Origin: Halobacillus kuroshimensis DSM 18393
GTDB taxonomy: Bacteria > Bacillota > Bacilli > Bacillales > Halobacillaceae
Assembly: GCF_000425705.1 (NCBI RefSeq)
Contig: NZ_AUDY01000008.1
Location: forward strand, 620,001 to 684,000
Direction of reading: 5' to 3'
Length of the DNA: 64,000 nucleotides
Each line of letters opens with the position of its first letter. The first letter of the stretch is position 1. Below the pieces are notes generated by a model. It saw only the letters and a program-made list of their open reading frames with translations, was not told where the DNA came from and searched no databases. Shown in pieces: positions 11,394 through 21,687 of this stretch. The position numbers were made by a program, and so were the translations under genes.

Positions 11394-11421
11394 AGCTGCG
11401 ATGCCGATCGCAGCTTTTTTC
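11390..11421 (+). terminator. Intrinsic terminator after the small membrane protein
   Basis: AGCTGCGAT pairs with its near-complement GATCGCAGCT around a short loop and is followed by TTTTTT. It probably ends the pyr operon transcript as well, since no earlier terminator is seen. Confidence 0.8.
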
Positions 11422-11541
11422 GTCCGGGGCATTTGATGGAATGTTCTTACAATAGAAAACGTCAGGACGTGAGAGTTGTCCTGCCACTTGAAAATCGATG
11501 AGATAAATGACTATACATATGAAAGAGGGGAGCATCAATAT

Positions 11542-13713
11542 ATGAAAGATTTAGTCAAACAGTCCTACTGGCTGCGGCGTCTGCTCGCCTCTGATCCGGG
11601 CAGACGGAGACTGGCACAGGCGGGGAAAGCAACGCTGAGTTTGATTTCATCGGTTTTTACAACGATGTTGATCATGAACGTCTTTGCCATCGATCCGCTT
11701 TTTCCTGCGATCATCTCCGGGATTGCCGGTCTGATGGGCATTATGATTGTTATGGATGATACAAAAAGAAAGAAACAGGTGACAACACTTCTCCTGGGAG
11801 TGGCTGCTGGTTCAGGGGTGACGCTCGGGTCTTTGACTGCTTCAAGCCCCGTCCTGGTGAGTATCCTGATGATTGCTTCGATAGGTTCAGCCTTTTATTT
11901 TTCGCAGTATGGAAGCCGGTATTTTTCTCTTGGAATGATTGGGTTCTTCACGATTTATTTCTCCTCATTTCTTCAGCTGTCTCCGGCCCAGTTTCCCTGG
12001 TTTTACCTCGCAGTTGGAATCGGCATTCTTTATGCCTTTATTTACAATTTTTTCCTATTTGAAGACACAAGACAGATGCTGCGGAGAAGCACGGTTTCCT
12101 TCCACAGGCAGGCAAACTTGACGTTCGACCTGCTTATTGAGGTGATTAAAGACCCTGAACTCCAGCCGTCCCGGTTGAAGAAGCTGGGCAGCAACGTAAG
12201 TAAATTAAGAATTTACGCCAACCAGGTCGCCGCTGATCTACATCAGCAGGACAGCACAGAAATCTGGCCGGGGCTCCAATCCGGCCGGCTTCGATTATAT
12301 ATTTTCGATACAACCATGTTTGTCATGACACTTTCGGAAAGCCTGCAGAAATTGAAGGAAGACGAGGCATTGGATTTGAAGGAGCTGCGCTATCTTCTCG
12401 TCGATCTGCTTCTGACATTAAAGGATGCCGATGTGCTTGACCCGCAGCCGGAAATGAAGAGCCTTCAGCAGGCTGAGAAAGTGGTCGCAGGTATCCGGCA
12501 TCAGCTTGATCACTGGATGATGAATGTAACCGACCTTCCTGATGGACGGCTTTATTTGATTAGAAGAATTGAAACGATGGCCTCCCACGTGACAGAAGGC
12601 GCTTCCGAAGTGCAGCGGGATATTCATTTCAATGAAGCGGTGGAACATCCGCCGTCAGCAGATGAAGAGGCGGTGCATGAGAAGGAAGAGGAGCCGGCCG
12701 GACTAAAACCTGCTGAGAAAAAAGCCGTACAGGCGTTGATTGCAGGAAGCATAGCCATTGTCACAGGCTATATTATTTCTCCGATTCAGCCGTACTGGGT
12801 CCTGTTGACCGCTTTTATTATCCAGCTCGGTACGGAAACCGTCGGCAGGACGTACTTAAAAGCTTTTGAACGCTCCGTCGGCACATTCTTCGGTGCTTTC
12901 TTCGGTTTTCTCGCTGCTTTGTGGCTCTCCGGCCACCCTTACCTTGAGGTTGTCCTATTGTTTCTGGTTATTTTTACGGCCTTTTACTTTCTTACGGTTT
13001 CCTATACGGTGGCAAGCTTCTTTATTACGATGATGATTGCCTTTATTTATGATCTGATTCTCGGTGGAGTTACGCCGGAGCTTCTTGGAGCGAGGGTCAT
13101 TGACACAGTGGCAGGAGCTGCAATTGCCCTTGGTGTTTCTGCTTTTGTCTTTCCCACGAGGACAAAGGACAAGCTTTCGGAGGCCTTTCGTGAATACTTT
13201 ACACAAATGTCTCAATTGATCAGCCAGTATTTAACCAACATCAAGGGTACGAAAGGGGTTAAAGGTCTTGCACAGCAGGCATTGGATCTTGATGCGAAAA
13301 TGCAGGAAATTGAGGAAGAATCCAAACCTGCTGTACAGGATCCTATTTTCCGAGGGGACAAAAACCTTACAGCCGTGCTGACCGTAATTACAGCCGTCAA
13401 TTATTATGCCAAGCACCTTGTCGCCTCTCCATATCCGAAATACACGAATCACAGTCATGAAACACTGGAGCTTTTAACAGCGGTTCAGGATAAGATGGAA
13501 AAGAATTTACAAGGGTTGATCCATCAAATCGAAACAGGAAATCTTTCCGAACCGGGTTATGACCTGCTGGAGGAAAGGGAGCAGGTAGAGATGAAAGTGC
13601 AGCCGGGAACAGAGGATAAGGAAAATCTGCTCCATCATCTGTATTACATTTGGAAAATCAACCGTTCCATTACAATTCTCAGGGACAAGCTTGATCATAT
13701 GAGGAAAAGATAA
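11542..13713 (+). CDS. FUSC/YccS-type inner membrane protein (putative aromatic acid or organic anion exporter)
   Basis: 723 aa. There are two sets of membrane helices, near residues 25-175 and 395-545, each followed by a long soluble helical region (about 180-390 and 550-723). This is the architecture of the fusaric acid resistance / YccS-YhfK superfamily. ATG 11542 is chosen because of the upstream GAGGGGAG; an in-frame TTG at 11476 lacks a ribosome site. The substrate cannot be read from the sequence. The gene occupies the pyrE-rqcH interval where B. subtilis has cysH-cysP-sat-cysC-sumT-sirB-sirC. It is a single gene bounded by terminators on both sides. Confidence 0.8.
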   Translation: MKDLVKQSYWLRRLLASDPGRRRLAQAGKATLSLISSVFTTMLIMNVFAIDPLFPAIISGIAGLMGIMIVMDDTKRKKQVTTLLLGVAAGSGVTLGSLTASSPVLVSILMIASIGSAFYFSQYGSRYFSLGMIGFFTIYFSSFLQLSPAQFPWFYLAVGIGILYAFIYNFFLFEDTRQMLRRSTVSFHRQANLTFDLLIEVIKDPELQPSRLKKLGSNVSKLRIYANQVAADLHQQDSTEIWPGLQSGRLRLYIFDTTMFVMTLSESLQKLKEDEALDLKELRYLLVDLLLTLKDADVLDPQPEMKSLQQAEKVVAGIRHQLDHWMMNVTDLPDGRLYLIRRIETMASHVTEGASEVQRDIHFNEAVEHPPSADEEAVHEKEEEPAGLKPAEKKAVQALIAGSIAIVTGYIISPIQPYWVLLTAFIIQLGTETVGRTYLKAFERSVGTFFGAFFGFLAALWLSGHPYLEVVLLFLVIFTAFYFLTVSYTVASFFITMMIAFIYDLILGGVTPELLGARVIDTVAGAAIALGVSAFVFPTRTKDKLSEAFREYFTQMSQLISQYLTNIKGTKGVKGLAQQALDLDAKMQEIEEESKPAVQDPIFRGDKNLTAVLTVITAVNYYAKHLVASPYPKYTNHSHETLELLTAVQDKMEKNLQGLIHQIETGNLSEPGYDLLEEREQVEMKVQPGTEDKENLLHHLYYIWKINRSITILRDKLDHMRKR

Positions 13714-13744
13714 CCGCCTGGATTGAGTCCCGGCGGTTTCTTTA
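13712..13744 (+). terminator. Terminator after the FUSC-type gene
   Basis: AACCGCC pairs with GGCGGTT across a 13-base loop and is followed by TCTTT. It overlaps the stop codon region and faces the minus-strand terminator that begins a few bases downstream. Confidence 0.65.
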
Positions 13745-13748
13745 TAGA

Positions 13749-13782
13749 AAAAAAGCTGCCGAGAAATTTTCTCGACAGCTTT
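13749..13782 (-). terminator. Terminator for the minus-strand rqcH/small ORF transcript
   Basis: AAAGCTGCCGAGAA pairs with TTCTCGACAGCTTT (one mismatch) and has eight T on the minus strand immediately after. Two further hairpins (13785-13800, TGGCGT/ACGCCA, and 13800-13820, AGAGTT/AACTCT) precede it in the transcript. Confidence 0.8.
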
Positions 13783-13832
13783 CCTGGCGTGTGTACGCCA
13801 GAGTTTGTCATGGGAACTCTGACTATTGCTCT

Positions 13833-13952
13833 TCAACGGTCATCAAAAGATCTGCCCGCTTTAGAGATCGTTACGCGCTCTTCACCATTGCTGGGCTGGA
13901 CCGCATCCCGGCTCTTCTTTGGGTTGCGTTTTGATTTTGAGTTCTTTGGCAT
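13833..13952 (-). CDS. Small basic protein of 39 aa, function unknown
   Basis: Too short for standard ORF tracks. ATG 13952 is preceded on the minus strand by a near-perfect GAGGAGG eight bases away. The product starts MPKNSKSKRNPKKSRD and ends RSFDDR; the first 15 residues are strongly basic, the rest polar, with no hydrophobic segment. It lies 60 bases beyond the stop of rqcH on the same strand and before a strong terminator, so it is probably co-transcribed with rqcH. It resembles the size and composition of small basic or spore-associated Bacillus peptides, but I cannot name a family. Confidence 0.6.
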   Translation of the reverse strand: MPKNSKSKRNPKKSRDAVQPSNGEERVTISKAGRSFDDR

Positions 13953-14012
13953 GACTGCAGCCTCCTCTACTAAGATCAAGGTGCTCCCTTAGTATGGCTG
14001 CCTGTTCCTGTT

Positions 14013-15734
14013 TTATTCCTCTGCCTGTTTTTTCATCGTGCGGACATAGGAGGCATCCGGAGTTACAAACAGGGTCTGCTGGTGATCATAGGTAACGAAA
14101 CCGGGTTTGGCTCCGGACGGTTTTTTCACATGCCTGATTTGTGTGTAGTCAACAGGCACGGAGGACGACCGGCTTGATTTACTGAAGTTTGCTGCAAGCT
14201 GGGCTGCTTCAAGCAGTGTGTCTTCACTTGGGTTCTCATCTTTAATGACTACGTGGGAACCCGGAATATCTTTGGCGTGCAGCCAGATATCAGATTTACC
14301 TGCCATTCGGTTGGTTAAATATTCATTCTGTTTATTGTTGCGCCCGACGTAGATCATCGTCCCGTCACTGGATCGGAAGGTTTCAGGAGACGGCTTTTTA
14401 GGCTGGTTTTTCTTACGCCCCGGGGAGGCATTTTTTTTCTTCATATAGCCCTGTTCACGGAGTTCCTCCCGGATTTCTTCAATATCTTCTTCCCTGGCTG
14501 TTTCGACTTGTTGAATCAAACGTTCGAAGTAGGTGATTTCAATGTCCGCTTTTTCGATTTCCTTTTGAACCACCTGTTTGGACTTCTTCAATTTCTGGTA
14601 CGTCTGGAAGTAAGACTGGGCGTTTTCACTTGGCGTTTTATTCGGATTCAGCTCGATTGACATTTCCTTTTGGTCAGGATCGTAGTAATCAACGACCGTT
14701 ACACTTTCGTCTCCAGTTTGAACGAGGTGCATATGAGCGGTCAGCAGTTCGCCGAGCTTTTGATAATCCCCGGCTGCTTCAGACTTTTTCAAGGTATCCT
14801 CGTGCTTTTTGATTTTCCTCTGGTTTTTGTCGCGTTCATTTTTCAGAAAGCGGAATAAATCACCAGCCTGCTGTTTGACACGGTCCCTTTCGGCTTTGCC
14901 TGAATAAAAAGCGTCCAGCATGTCACTCACTGTAGAGAAAGTTTCTTTTTCTTCTCCGAAGGCCTTCAGCGGCAGTACATAAAATTGTTCTTTGTCCCCG
15001 CGCTTCACCTGTGGTTCATACGAGTGATCCAGTATTCGGTTCCGTACTTCCTCATAAGCAGCTTCGTATCCTGATGGTCCGCCCATTCCTGCTTTTTCTG
15101 CAATCTCCTTTGTAATCATAGGGGAAAAGCCCATGACTATGGAGAGAATCTGTTTGTCCAGGCGCCCGGCATTAAAGTCCAGTTTTTTAAGGAGTTGGGC
15201 TGGTTCCAGTTCCACCGGACTTATTTTGCCCTGCTCCGGCGGCCGTTTATAGGGCTGGCCCGGCATAATCGTCCTGTGCCGGTTCTGAGAAGGGGGAAGG
15301 TGCTTGATGCTGTCCAGAATATGCCCCTCCTGTTCGTCGACAAGAAGAATATTGGAGTGTTTCCCCATCACCTCAATGATCAAGGTTTTATACGTTTCGT
15401 CGCCGATTTCATTCCGTGTGCGGATTTGGATCTTGACAATCCTCTCCATATCCACCTGTTCAATTTTCTCTATAAATCCTCCAACAAGATGCTTGCGCAG
15501 GAGCATACAGAGCATTGGCGGTTCTTTTGGGTTGTGGTATTGATCATTGGTTAAATGGAACCGTGCATAGGATGGATGAGCGGATAACAGAAGCGTATGT
15601 TTCGTCCGCTGGGAGCGGACTGTGAATACAAGCTCTGTGTCCGTGGGTTGATAAATTTTCATGATTCGTCCGGACTGAAGAACATTGTTCAGCTCATTCG
15701 TCGCAGCCCGGGTTACAATTCCGTCGAAAGACAT
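14013..15734 (-). CDS. rqcH: Ribosome quality control protein RqcH (NFACT family; YloA/FbpA-like)
   Basis: Bacterial homologue of eukaryotic Rqc2/NEMF. In B. subtilis it binds 50S subunits carrying stalled peptidyl-tRNA and directs C-terminal alanine tailing; older names are YloA and fibronectin-binding protein FbpA. At 573 aa the architecture is NFACT-N (residues 1 to about 260), a helical coiled-coil middle (about 280-440) and NFACT-R (about 450-570, containing YVGRNNKQNEYLT and DIWLHAKDIPGSHV). ATG 15734 has an upstream GAGGTGAAG. It is divergent from yloC. The B. subtilis neighbour yloB (calcium ATPase) is absent between them. Confidence 0.93.
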   Translation of the reverse strand: MSFDGIVTRAATNELNNVLQSGRIMKIYQPTDTELVFTVRSQRTKHTLLLSAHPSYARFHLTNDQYHNPKEPPMLCMLLRKHLVGGFIEKIEQVDMERIVKIQIRTRNEIGDETYKTLIIEVMGKHSNILLVDEQEGHILDSIKHLPPSQNRHRTIMPGQPYKRPPEQGKISPVELEPAQLLKKLDFNAGRLDKQILSIVMGFSPMITKEIAEKAGMGGPSGYEAAYEEVRNRILDHSYEPQVKRGDKEQFYVLPLKAFGEEKETFSTVSDMLDAFYSGKAERDRVKQQAGDLFRFLKNERDKNQRKIKKHEDTLKKSEAAGDYQKLGELLTAHMHLVQTGDESVTVVDYYDPDQKEMSIELNPNKTPSENAQSYFQTYQKLKKSKQVVQKEIEKADIEITYFERLIQQVETAREEDIEEIREELREQGYMKKKNASPGRKKNQPKKPSPETFRSSDGTMIYVGRNNKQNEYLTNRMAGKSDIWLHAKDIPGSHVVIKDENPSEDTLLEAAQLAANFSKSSRSSSVPVDYTQIRHVKKPSGAKPGFVTYDHQQTLFVTPDASYVRTMKKQAEE

Positions 15735-15869
15735 AATCTCTTCACCTCTCTAAAAGGTCATTATAGCATGATTTTCCGCCGTATTTCTAAAGAATCATAC
15801 CAGTCGCTCTGAAAGAGGAAGTTTGGTAAACTATACAGTATCAATGAAGAAGCGGCAGGTGAAGGGGAT

Positions 15870-16745
15870 ATGGCTGACAGTATGACCGGATATGGACGGG
15901 AAATATCAGAGCAGGAGGGGACACGGATAGTGGTGGAAATCAGATCCGTTAACCATCGGTTTCTTGATGTTCATATGCATCTTCCTTCCTCCTTGTTATT
16001 TATGGAGGACCCGATAAGGAAACTTGTAAAAGAAGCCCTCCACCGCGGGCGGGTCGATGTGTACATAACGATGGACGGCGGCCTGCAGAAAAATGTCGAA
16101 GTGGACTGGGAAGCAGCGGAGCAGTATATTCAGGCGTTGGAAGATATGAAGAGCCGGTTTCATTTGACGGGTGATATAACTATTGATATGGTATCCAAGT
16201 TAGAGAATGTCTTCATTACTAAGCAATCGGAAGACATTCCGGATTCTTTTCAACATATGCTGAAGACGTCGGTGGAACAGGCTCTGCGCCAGCTGAAGGA
16301 CATGAGGGGACGGGAAGGAAAGCAGCTTACGAAGGACCTTCTATCCAGACTCAAGGCTGTCGCCTGCTGGCTTGACATGATGGACCAGCGCCGGCCTGAG
16401 GTGATAAACGAATACAAAGCTAGAATACGCGCCCGAATTGAAGATTACGCTGCACAGCCCCTTTCTCAGGATGAACCAAGAATTCTCCAGGAAGTGGCCC
16501 TTATGGCTGAAAAAGGGGATGTCACAGAGGAGTTCACACGTATGCACTCCCATCTTCAACAGTTTGAGAAGGCTCTGGACCAGCACGGGTCCGTCGGGAG
16601 ACGTCTGGATTTCATCCTTCAGGAAATGCACCGGGAAGTGAACACGATGGGGTCAAAATCCAATGACACCCTCTTGATGGAGTATGTACTTAACGTGAAG
16701 GGTGAATTGGAAAAAATGAAGGAACAAGTGCAAAATGTCGAATAA
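15870..16745 (+). CDS. yloC: YicC/YloC family endoribonuclease
   Basis: 291 aa. The N terminus carries the family signature MTGYGRE followed by EIRSVNHRFLD; the C terminus has the conserved E(M/I)HREVNT(M)GSKSND segment (residues about 254-268) of the DUF1732 domain. Family members in E. coli and B. subtilis act as endoribonucleases on structured or small RNAs; the exact targets here are unknown. AGGTGAAGGGG precedes ATG 15870. It heads the yloC-remA-gmk-rpoZ cluster as in B. subtilis. Confidence 0.9.
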   Translation: MADSMTGYGREISEQEGTRIVVEIRSVNHRFLDVHMHLPSSLLFMEDPIRKLVKEALHRGRVDVYITMDGGLQKNVEVDWEAAEQYIQALEDMKSRFHLTGDITIDMVSKLENVFITKQSEDIPDSFQHMLKTSVEQALRQLKDMRGREGKQLTKDLLSRLKAVACWLDMMDQRRPEVINEYKARIRARIEDYAAQPLSQDEPRILQEVALMAEKGDVTEEFTRMHSHLQQFEKALDQHGSVGRRLDFILQEMHREVNTMGSKSNDTLLMEYVLNVKGELEKMKEQVQNVE

Positions 16746-16748
16746 CAA

Positions 16749-16778
16749 TTGTGTTCTGTACGGTTTTTTTCATATAAT
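16749..16778 (+). promoter_or_regulatory. Predicted sigma-A promoter for remA
   Basis: TTGTGT (16749-16754), an 18-base spacer and a perfect TATAAT (16773-16778) lie just after the yloC stop and about 45 bases before the remA start. Confidence 0.6.
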
Positions 16779-16823
16779 AGAGTTAATGATTAAGTGCTTG
16801 GCCATAAGAAGGAGGAGTCAGCT

Positions 16824-17716
<893 letters not shown>

Positions 17717-17718
17717 TT

Positions 17719-17946
17719 ATGATGTTAGAACCATCCATTGATTCCCTGCAGAAGCAGATCAAATCAAAATATACACTTGTCACACTATCCGCACGAAGAG
17801 CCCGCGAATTGAAGCAGGGAAGTGCTCCTATGGTCGACAACCCAACTTCTCATCAGCAGGTTGGTGTAGCTCTGGAAGAAATCCGCGACGGGAAATTGAA
17901 TTATATTGAAGCGGAAGAGATTCAAGAAAGAACGGAAACCACATAA
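17719..17946 (+). CDS. rpoZ: RNA polymerase omega subunit
   Basis: Small subunit that assists RNA polymerase assembly. The 75-residue protein has the conserved core [26 protein letters not shown] and the following AxLIxxP-equivalent segment. GGAGGA at 17704-17709 precedes ATG 17719. It is the last gene of the yloC-remA-gmk-rpoZ group, closed by a strong terminator. Confidence 0.94.
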   Translation: MMLEPSIDSLQKQIKSKYTLVTLSARRARELKQGSAPMVDNPTSHQQVGVALEEIRDGKLNYIEAEEIQERTETT

Positions 17947-17966
17947 TAGCATTGTTCCCGGAACAA

Positions 17967-18016
17967 CGTAGGAAAAGCCGCGCATCTGTCTGACGATCAG
18001 CGCGGCTTTTCCTACG
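17967..18016 (+). terminator. Strong hairpin terminator after rpoZ
   Basis: CGTAGGAAAAGCCGCGC pairs perfectly with GCGCGGCTTTTCCTACG (17 bp) around a 16-base loop. The T run is inside the descending arm. The symmetry could also allow function on the other strand, but no minus-strand gene is adjacent. Confidence 0.8.
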
Positions 18017-18057
18017 TATTTTATCGTAAGATTTTCACAGGCAGGGAGGTCCATCAC

Positions 18058-19266
18058 ATGTTAAAAGATAAAAAGATTGTCCTGGGCGTATCAGGAGGAA
18101 TAGCTGCATACAAAGCGGCGGCACTGACAAGTAAGCTTGTCCAGGCAGGAGCCTTCGTCAAAGTCATTATGACAGAGAGCGCGAGAAATTTTGTCGCTCC
18201 GACGACCTTTCAGGCACTGTCCAGGCAGCCGGTCTATACCGATACGTTTGATGAACAGGACGCCACTCAGATCCAGCACATCGATGTCGCCGACTGGGCC
18301 GATTTATTCCTGATTGCGCCCGCTACAGCCAATACGATTGGCAAGCTTGCCGGCGGGCTGGCGGATGATATGCTGTCAACGACACTGCTTGCGACCGAGG
18401 CACCCGTGTACATTGCACCGGCGATGAATGTGCACATGTACAGCCACCCGGCTGTCATGAACAACATGCAACAGCTTGATGAATGGGGCTTTCGTTTTAT
18501 TGAGCCTGGGGAAGGGTATCTGGCCTGCGGATATGTCGGGAAAGGAAGACTGGAAGAACCGGAGAGCATCGTCAAGGTACTGGAAGATGAATATCGGAAA
18601 ACCGAGTGGTTAAAAGGCAGACGGGTGCTGATTACAGCAGGACCAACGCAGGAGAAAATTGACCCGGTCCGGTATTTCACGAACCCTTCGACAGGAAAAA
18701 TGGGGTTTGCTCTTGCGCGGCAGGCGGTTCGAAGCGGTGCTGATGTCACCCTGATCACCGGACCTGTCTCTCTTCATACGCCAAAAGGGGCGAAGCGCAT
18801 TGATGTAGTCTCTGCTCAGGAGATGTATGAAGAAGTGCTGAAGCATTATCCAGCGGCCGATCTTGTGATCAAATCCGCCGCTGTCGCCGATTACAGGCCA
18901 AAGGAAACCTTTGAACATAAAATGAAAAAATCCCCGGGAGGATATGCGGTCCAAATGGAGCGCACGCACGATATCCTGCAGGAGCTCGGTACAAGGAAGG
19001 AACATCAGTATCTGATCGGCTTTGCCGCCGAAACGAATGATCCTGAGCGTTATGGAAGAGAGAAGCTGGAGAAGAAGAACCTGGATGCCATTGTGATCAA
19101 CAATGTTGCCGAGGAAGGGGCCGGCTTTGGGACGGATACGAATGCCTCCCTTTTCATTCAGAAAAGCGGTCGTGAAAAAATCTATCCCATGATGACGAAG
19201 GATCAGCTGGCAGAAGAAATCCTAAAGGAAGCCTCTCAGGAGATGACGGGGCGTGAGCGCACGTGA
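18058..19266 (+). CDS. coaBC: Bifunctional phosphopantothenoylcysteine decarboxylase/phosphopantothenate-cysteine ligase
   Basis: Two consecutive steps of coenzyme A synthesis. The N-terminal CoaC flavoprotein domain (1 to about 180) has GGIAAYKAA, PAMNVHMY and the catalytic-loop cysteine in YLACGYVGKGRL. The C-terminal CoaB domain (about 185-402) starts with RRVLITAGPTQEKIDPVR and includes the dimerisation segment FTNPSTGKMG. 402 aa matches the family. A GGGAGGT ribosome site precedes ATG 18058. The end overlaps priA in a GTGA junction. Confidence 0.95.
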   Translation: MLKDKKIVLGVSGGIAAYKAAALTSKLVQAGAFVKVIMTESARNFVAPTTFQALSRQPVYTDTFDEQDATQIQHIDVADWADLFLIAPATANTIGKLAGGLADDMLSTTLLATEAPVYIAPAMNVHMYSHPAVMNNMQQLDEWGFRFIEPGEGYLACGYVGKGRLEEPESIVKVLEDEYRKTEWLKGRRVLITAGPTQEKIDPVRYFTNPSTGKMGFALARQAVRSGADVTLITGPVSLHTPKGAKRIDVVSAQEMYEEVLKHYPAADLVIKSAAVADYRPKETFEHKMKKSPGGYAVQMERTHDILQELGTRKEHQYLIGFAAETNDPERYGREKLEKKNLDAIVINNVAEEGAGFGTDTNASLFIQKSGREKIYPMMTKDQLAEEILKEASQEMTGRERT

Positions 19267-21671
19267 TTGCCAATGTCATTGTGGACGTAGCCTCACAGAA
19301 TACCAACAGACCCTTTGATTATGAAATCCCTGAAAAATTTGAAGGAATTGTACAGCCCGGGGTCAGAGTCATCGTCCCCTTCGGACCGAGGAAAATTCTC
19401 GGCTATGTGATCTCCTTGTCAGAAACCTCCAGCTTTTCCTCAGTGAAAAAAATCACTGATGTACTGGATGTCATCCCAACGTTGACGCAAGAGCTGCTTC
19501 ATCTTGGGAAATGGCTGTCCAATTATACGTTGAGTTATTATATATCCTGTCTACAGGTCATGCTGCCGCAGGTCATGAAAGCCAAATATAGAAAAGAGCT
19601 GTGGAAACTCTCGGATGAACCGCTGGATTCAGCACTGGATGCTGTGTTTGACGGGCGGGGTGTCATGGATTTTGAGGAGTTCGAACAGTCCGGTATCAGT
19701 TACCATATCCTTAGAAAACATATGAACGAAGGCGAAGTGGATGTTCACTATGAAGTAAAGAGCAGGGAAACGAAAAAGCTGAAGGCGGTGGTTGCGCCGG
19801 CTGTTTCTCCTATTGATATGGAGGAAAAGCTGGAAGATCTCCCGCCACAGGCCAAAAAACAGCGGGCCATTGTTGAATATTTCCTTCAGCACCCAGAGCC
19901 ACTGGACAAAAAGCGTTTGCTGGATCACCTTCAAACCACCCCTGCTGCGTTGAAGCCTCTTGTGGAGCAGAACGTGCTCAAAGAGTATAAACAGGAAGTC
20001 TTCCGCGATCCGTACGGAGGCCGGGAATTTAAACGAACGACGCCTTTTGCATTAACCGATGAACAGGAAACCGCCATCCGGCCGATTCTTTCAACCATTG
20101 AAAAACAGGAGCACGACGTGTTTCTCCTTCACGGTGTAACGGGGAGCGGTAAAACGGAAGTTTATATGCAGTCGATTCAACAGGTGCTGGATAAAGGGGA
20201 GGAAGCCATTATGCTCGTCCCCGAAATTGCTTTAACCCCTCAGATGGTGGAGCGGTTTAAAGGACGTTTCGGCTCAAAGGTAGCTGTCCTTCACAGTGCT
20301 CTGTCAGCTGGAGAGAAATACGACGAATGGCGTAAGATTCAGCGGCAGGAAGTACAGGTTGTTGTAGGAGCCCGGTCCGCCATATTCGCCCCGTTTACGA
20401 ATCTTGGGCTGATCATCATTGATGAAGAGCATGAAACGAGCTATAAGCAGGAAGACAGGACGAGGTATCATGCCCGCGATGTAGCTGTCCAACGCGCCAA
20501 GACACATCATTGCCCGGTCGTTCTGGGAAGCGCGACCCCGTCACTGGAAACGTATGCGCGGGCTGCGAAAGGCAACTATCAGCTGTTGACACTCAGCAAA
20601 CGGATGAATGAGGCTGTTATGCCTGAGGTGGAGCTTGTGGATATGAGAGAGGAGCTTCACAGCGGGAACCGATCCATGTTCTCGATTCCATTAAAGGAAA
20701 AAATCGAAGAGCGGCTGGCTAGGAAGGAACAAGTCGTGCTGTTTCTTAACCGACGGGGATATTCCACGTTTGTCATGTGCAGGGACTGCGGGCATGTGAG
20801 CGAATGCCCGCACTGTGATATTGCTTTGACCTATCACAAGCGGCAGAACCGTCTCAAATGTCACTACTGTTCTCATGAGGAGCCTATGCCGGAGAAGTGC
20901 CCGGAATGTGAAAGCAAAACGATCCGATACTTTGGGACAGGAACTCAAAAAGTTGAGGAAGCCCTTCAGGAACTGATTCCCGAGGCGCGGATCATCCGGA
21001 TGGATGTTGATACAACGAGGAGAAAAGGGGCCCACGAAAGACTACTTACACAGTTCGGGGAAGGAAAAGCGGATATCCTGCTTGGAACACAGATGATCGC
21101 CAAAGGGCTCGATTTTGGCAACGTCACACTTGTCGGTGTGCTGGCAGCGGATGCGATGCTGAACCTGCCGGATTTCCGTGCCTCCGAAAAGACCTTTCAA
21201 CTGCTGACCCAGGTGAGCGGACGGGCCGGACGCCATGAGAAAAGCGGGGAAGTGGTTGTGCAGACTTATACACCGGAACATTACAGCATAGAACTTGCGA
21301 GTACTTACGACTATGAACAGTTTTTCCAGGAGGAAATGAAGCTTAGAAAAGCGTTCCGATATCCTCCTTATTATTATTTGACGTTGTTTACAATTTCGCA
21401 TCCCAACCAGTTGAAAGCGGAGGAAGCCACCCGTAAGATTACGATGTTTATGCAGCAGAAGCTGTCCAGCCAGGCCCACGTACTGGGGCCAACCCCTTCT
21501 GCACTGGCCAGGATCAATAATAGATATCGCTATCAATGCATGGTAAAATACAAGAAGGAACCCGAGCAGCGGAAGTTTGTTGAACGAATACTGCATTATT
21601 ATGAAGATGAAATGAAACAGGAAAATGGTTTACAGATCACGGTTGATTTTCAGCCGTATCAGTTGATGTAG
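19263..21671 (+). CDS. priA: Primosomal protein N', replication restart helicase PriA
   Basis: 3'-5' superfamily 2 DNA helicase that reloads the replisome at stalled forks. The N-terminal DNA-binding region (1 to about 200) leads to the helicase core with Walker [10 protein letters not shown] near residue 290 and DEEH near 386. A zinc-binding insertion with eight cysteines ([21 protein letters not shown]) lies at about 505-560. 802 aa is typical. GTG 19263 shares GTGA with coaBC. In B. subtilis def follows; here fmt follows after 16 bases. Confidence 0.95.
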   Translation: MIANVIVDVASQNTNRPFDYEIPEKFEGIVQPGVRVIVPFGPRKILGYVISLSETSSFSSVKKITDVLDVIPTLTQELLHLGKWLSNYTLSYYISCLQVMLPQVMKAKYRKELWKLSDEPLDSALDAVFDGRGVMDFEEFEQSGISYHILRKHMNEGEVDVHYEVKSRETKKLKAVVAPAVSPIDMEEKLEDLPPQAKKQRAIVEYFLQHPEPLDKKRLLDHLQTTPAALKPLVEQNVLKEYKQEVFRDPYGGREFKRTTPFALTDEQETAIRPILSTIEKQEHDVFLLHGVTGSGKTEVYMQSIQQVLDKGEEAIMLVPEIALTPQMVERFKGRFGSKVAVLHSALSAGEKYDEWRKIQRQEVQVVVGARSAIFAPFTNLGLIIIDEEHETSYKQEDRTRYHARDVAVQRAKTHHCPVVLGSATPSLETYARAAKGNYQLLTLSKRMNEAVMPEVELVDMREELHSGNRSMFSIPLKEKIEERLARKEQVVLFLNRRGYSTFVMCRDCGHVSECPHCDIALTYHKRQNRLKCHYCSHEEPMPEKCPECESKTIRYFGTGTQKVEEALQELIPEARIIRMDVDTTRRKGAHERLLTQFGEGKADILLGTQMIAKGLDFGNVTLVGVLAADAMLNLPDFRASEKTFQLLTQVSGRAGRHEKSGEVVVQTYTPEHYSIELASTYDYEQFFQEEMKLRKAFRYPPYYYLTLFTISHPNQLKAEEATRKITMFMQQKLSSQAHVLGPTPSALARINNRYRYQCMVKYKKEPEQRKFVERILHYYEDEMKQENGLQITVDFQPYQLM

Positions 21672-21687
21672 GAAGGAGCCGTCAGTT

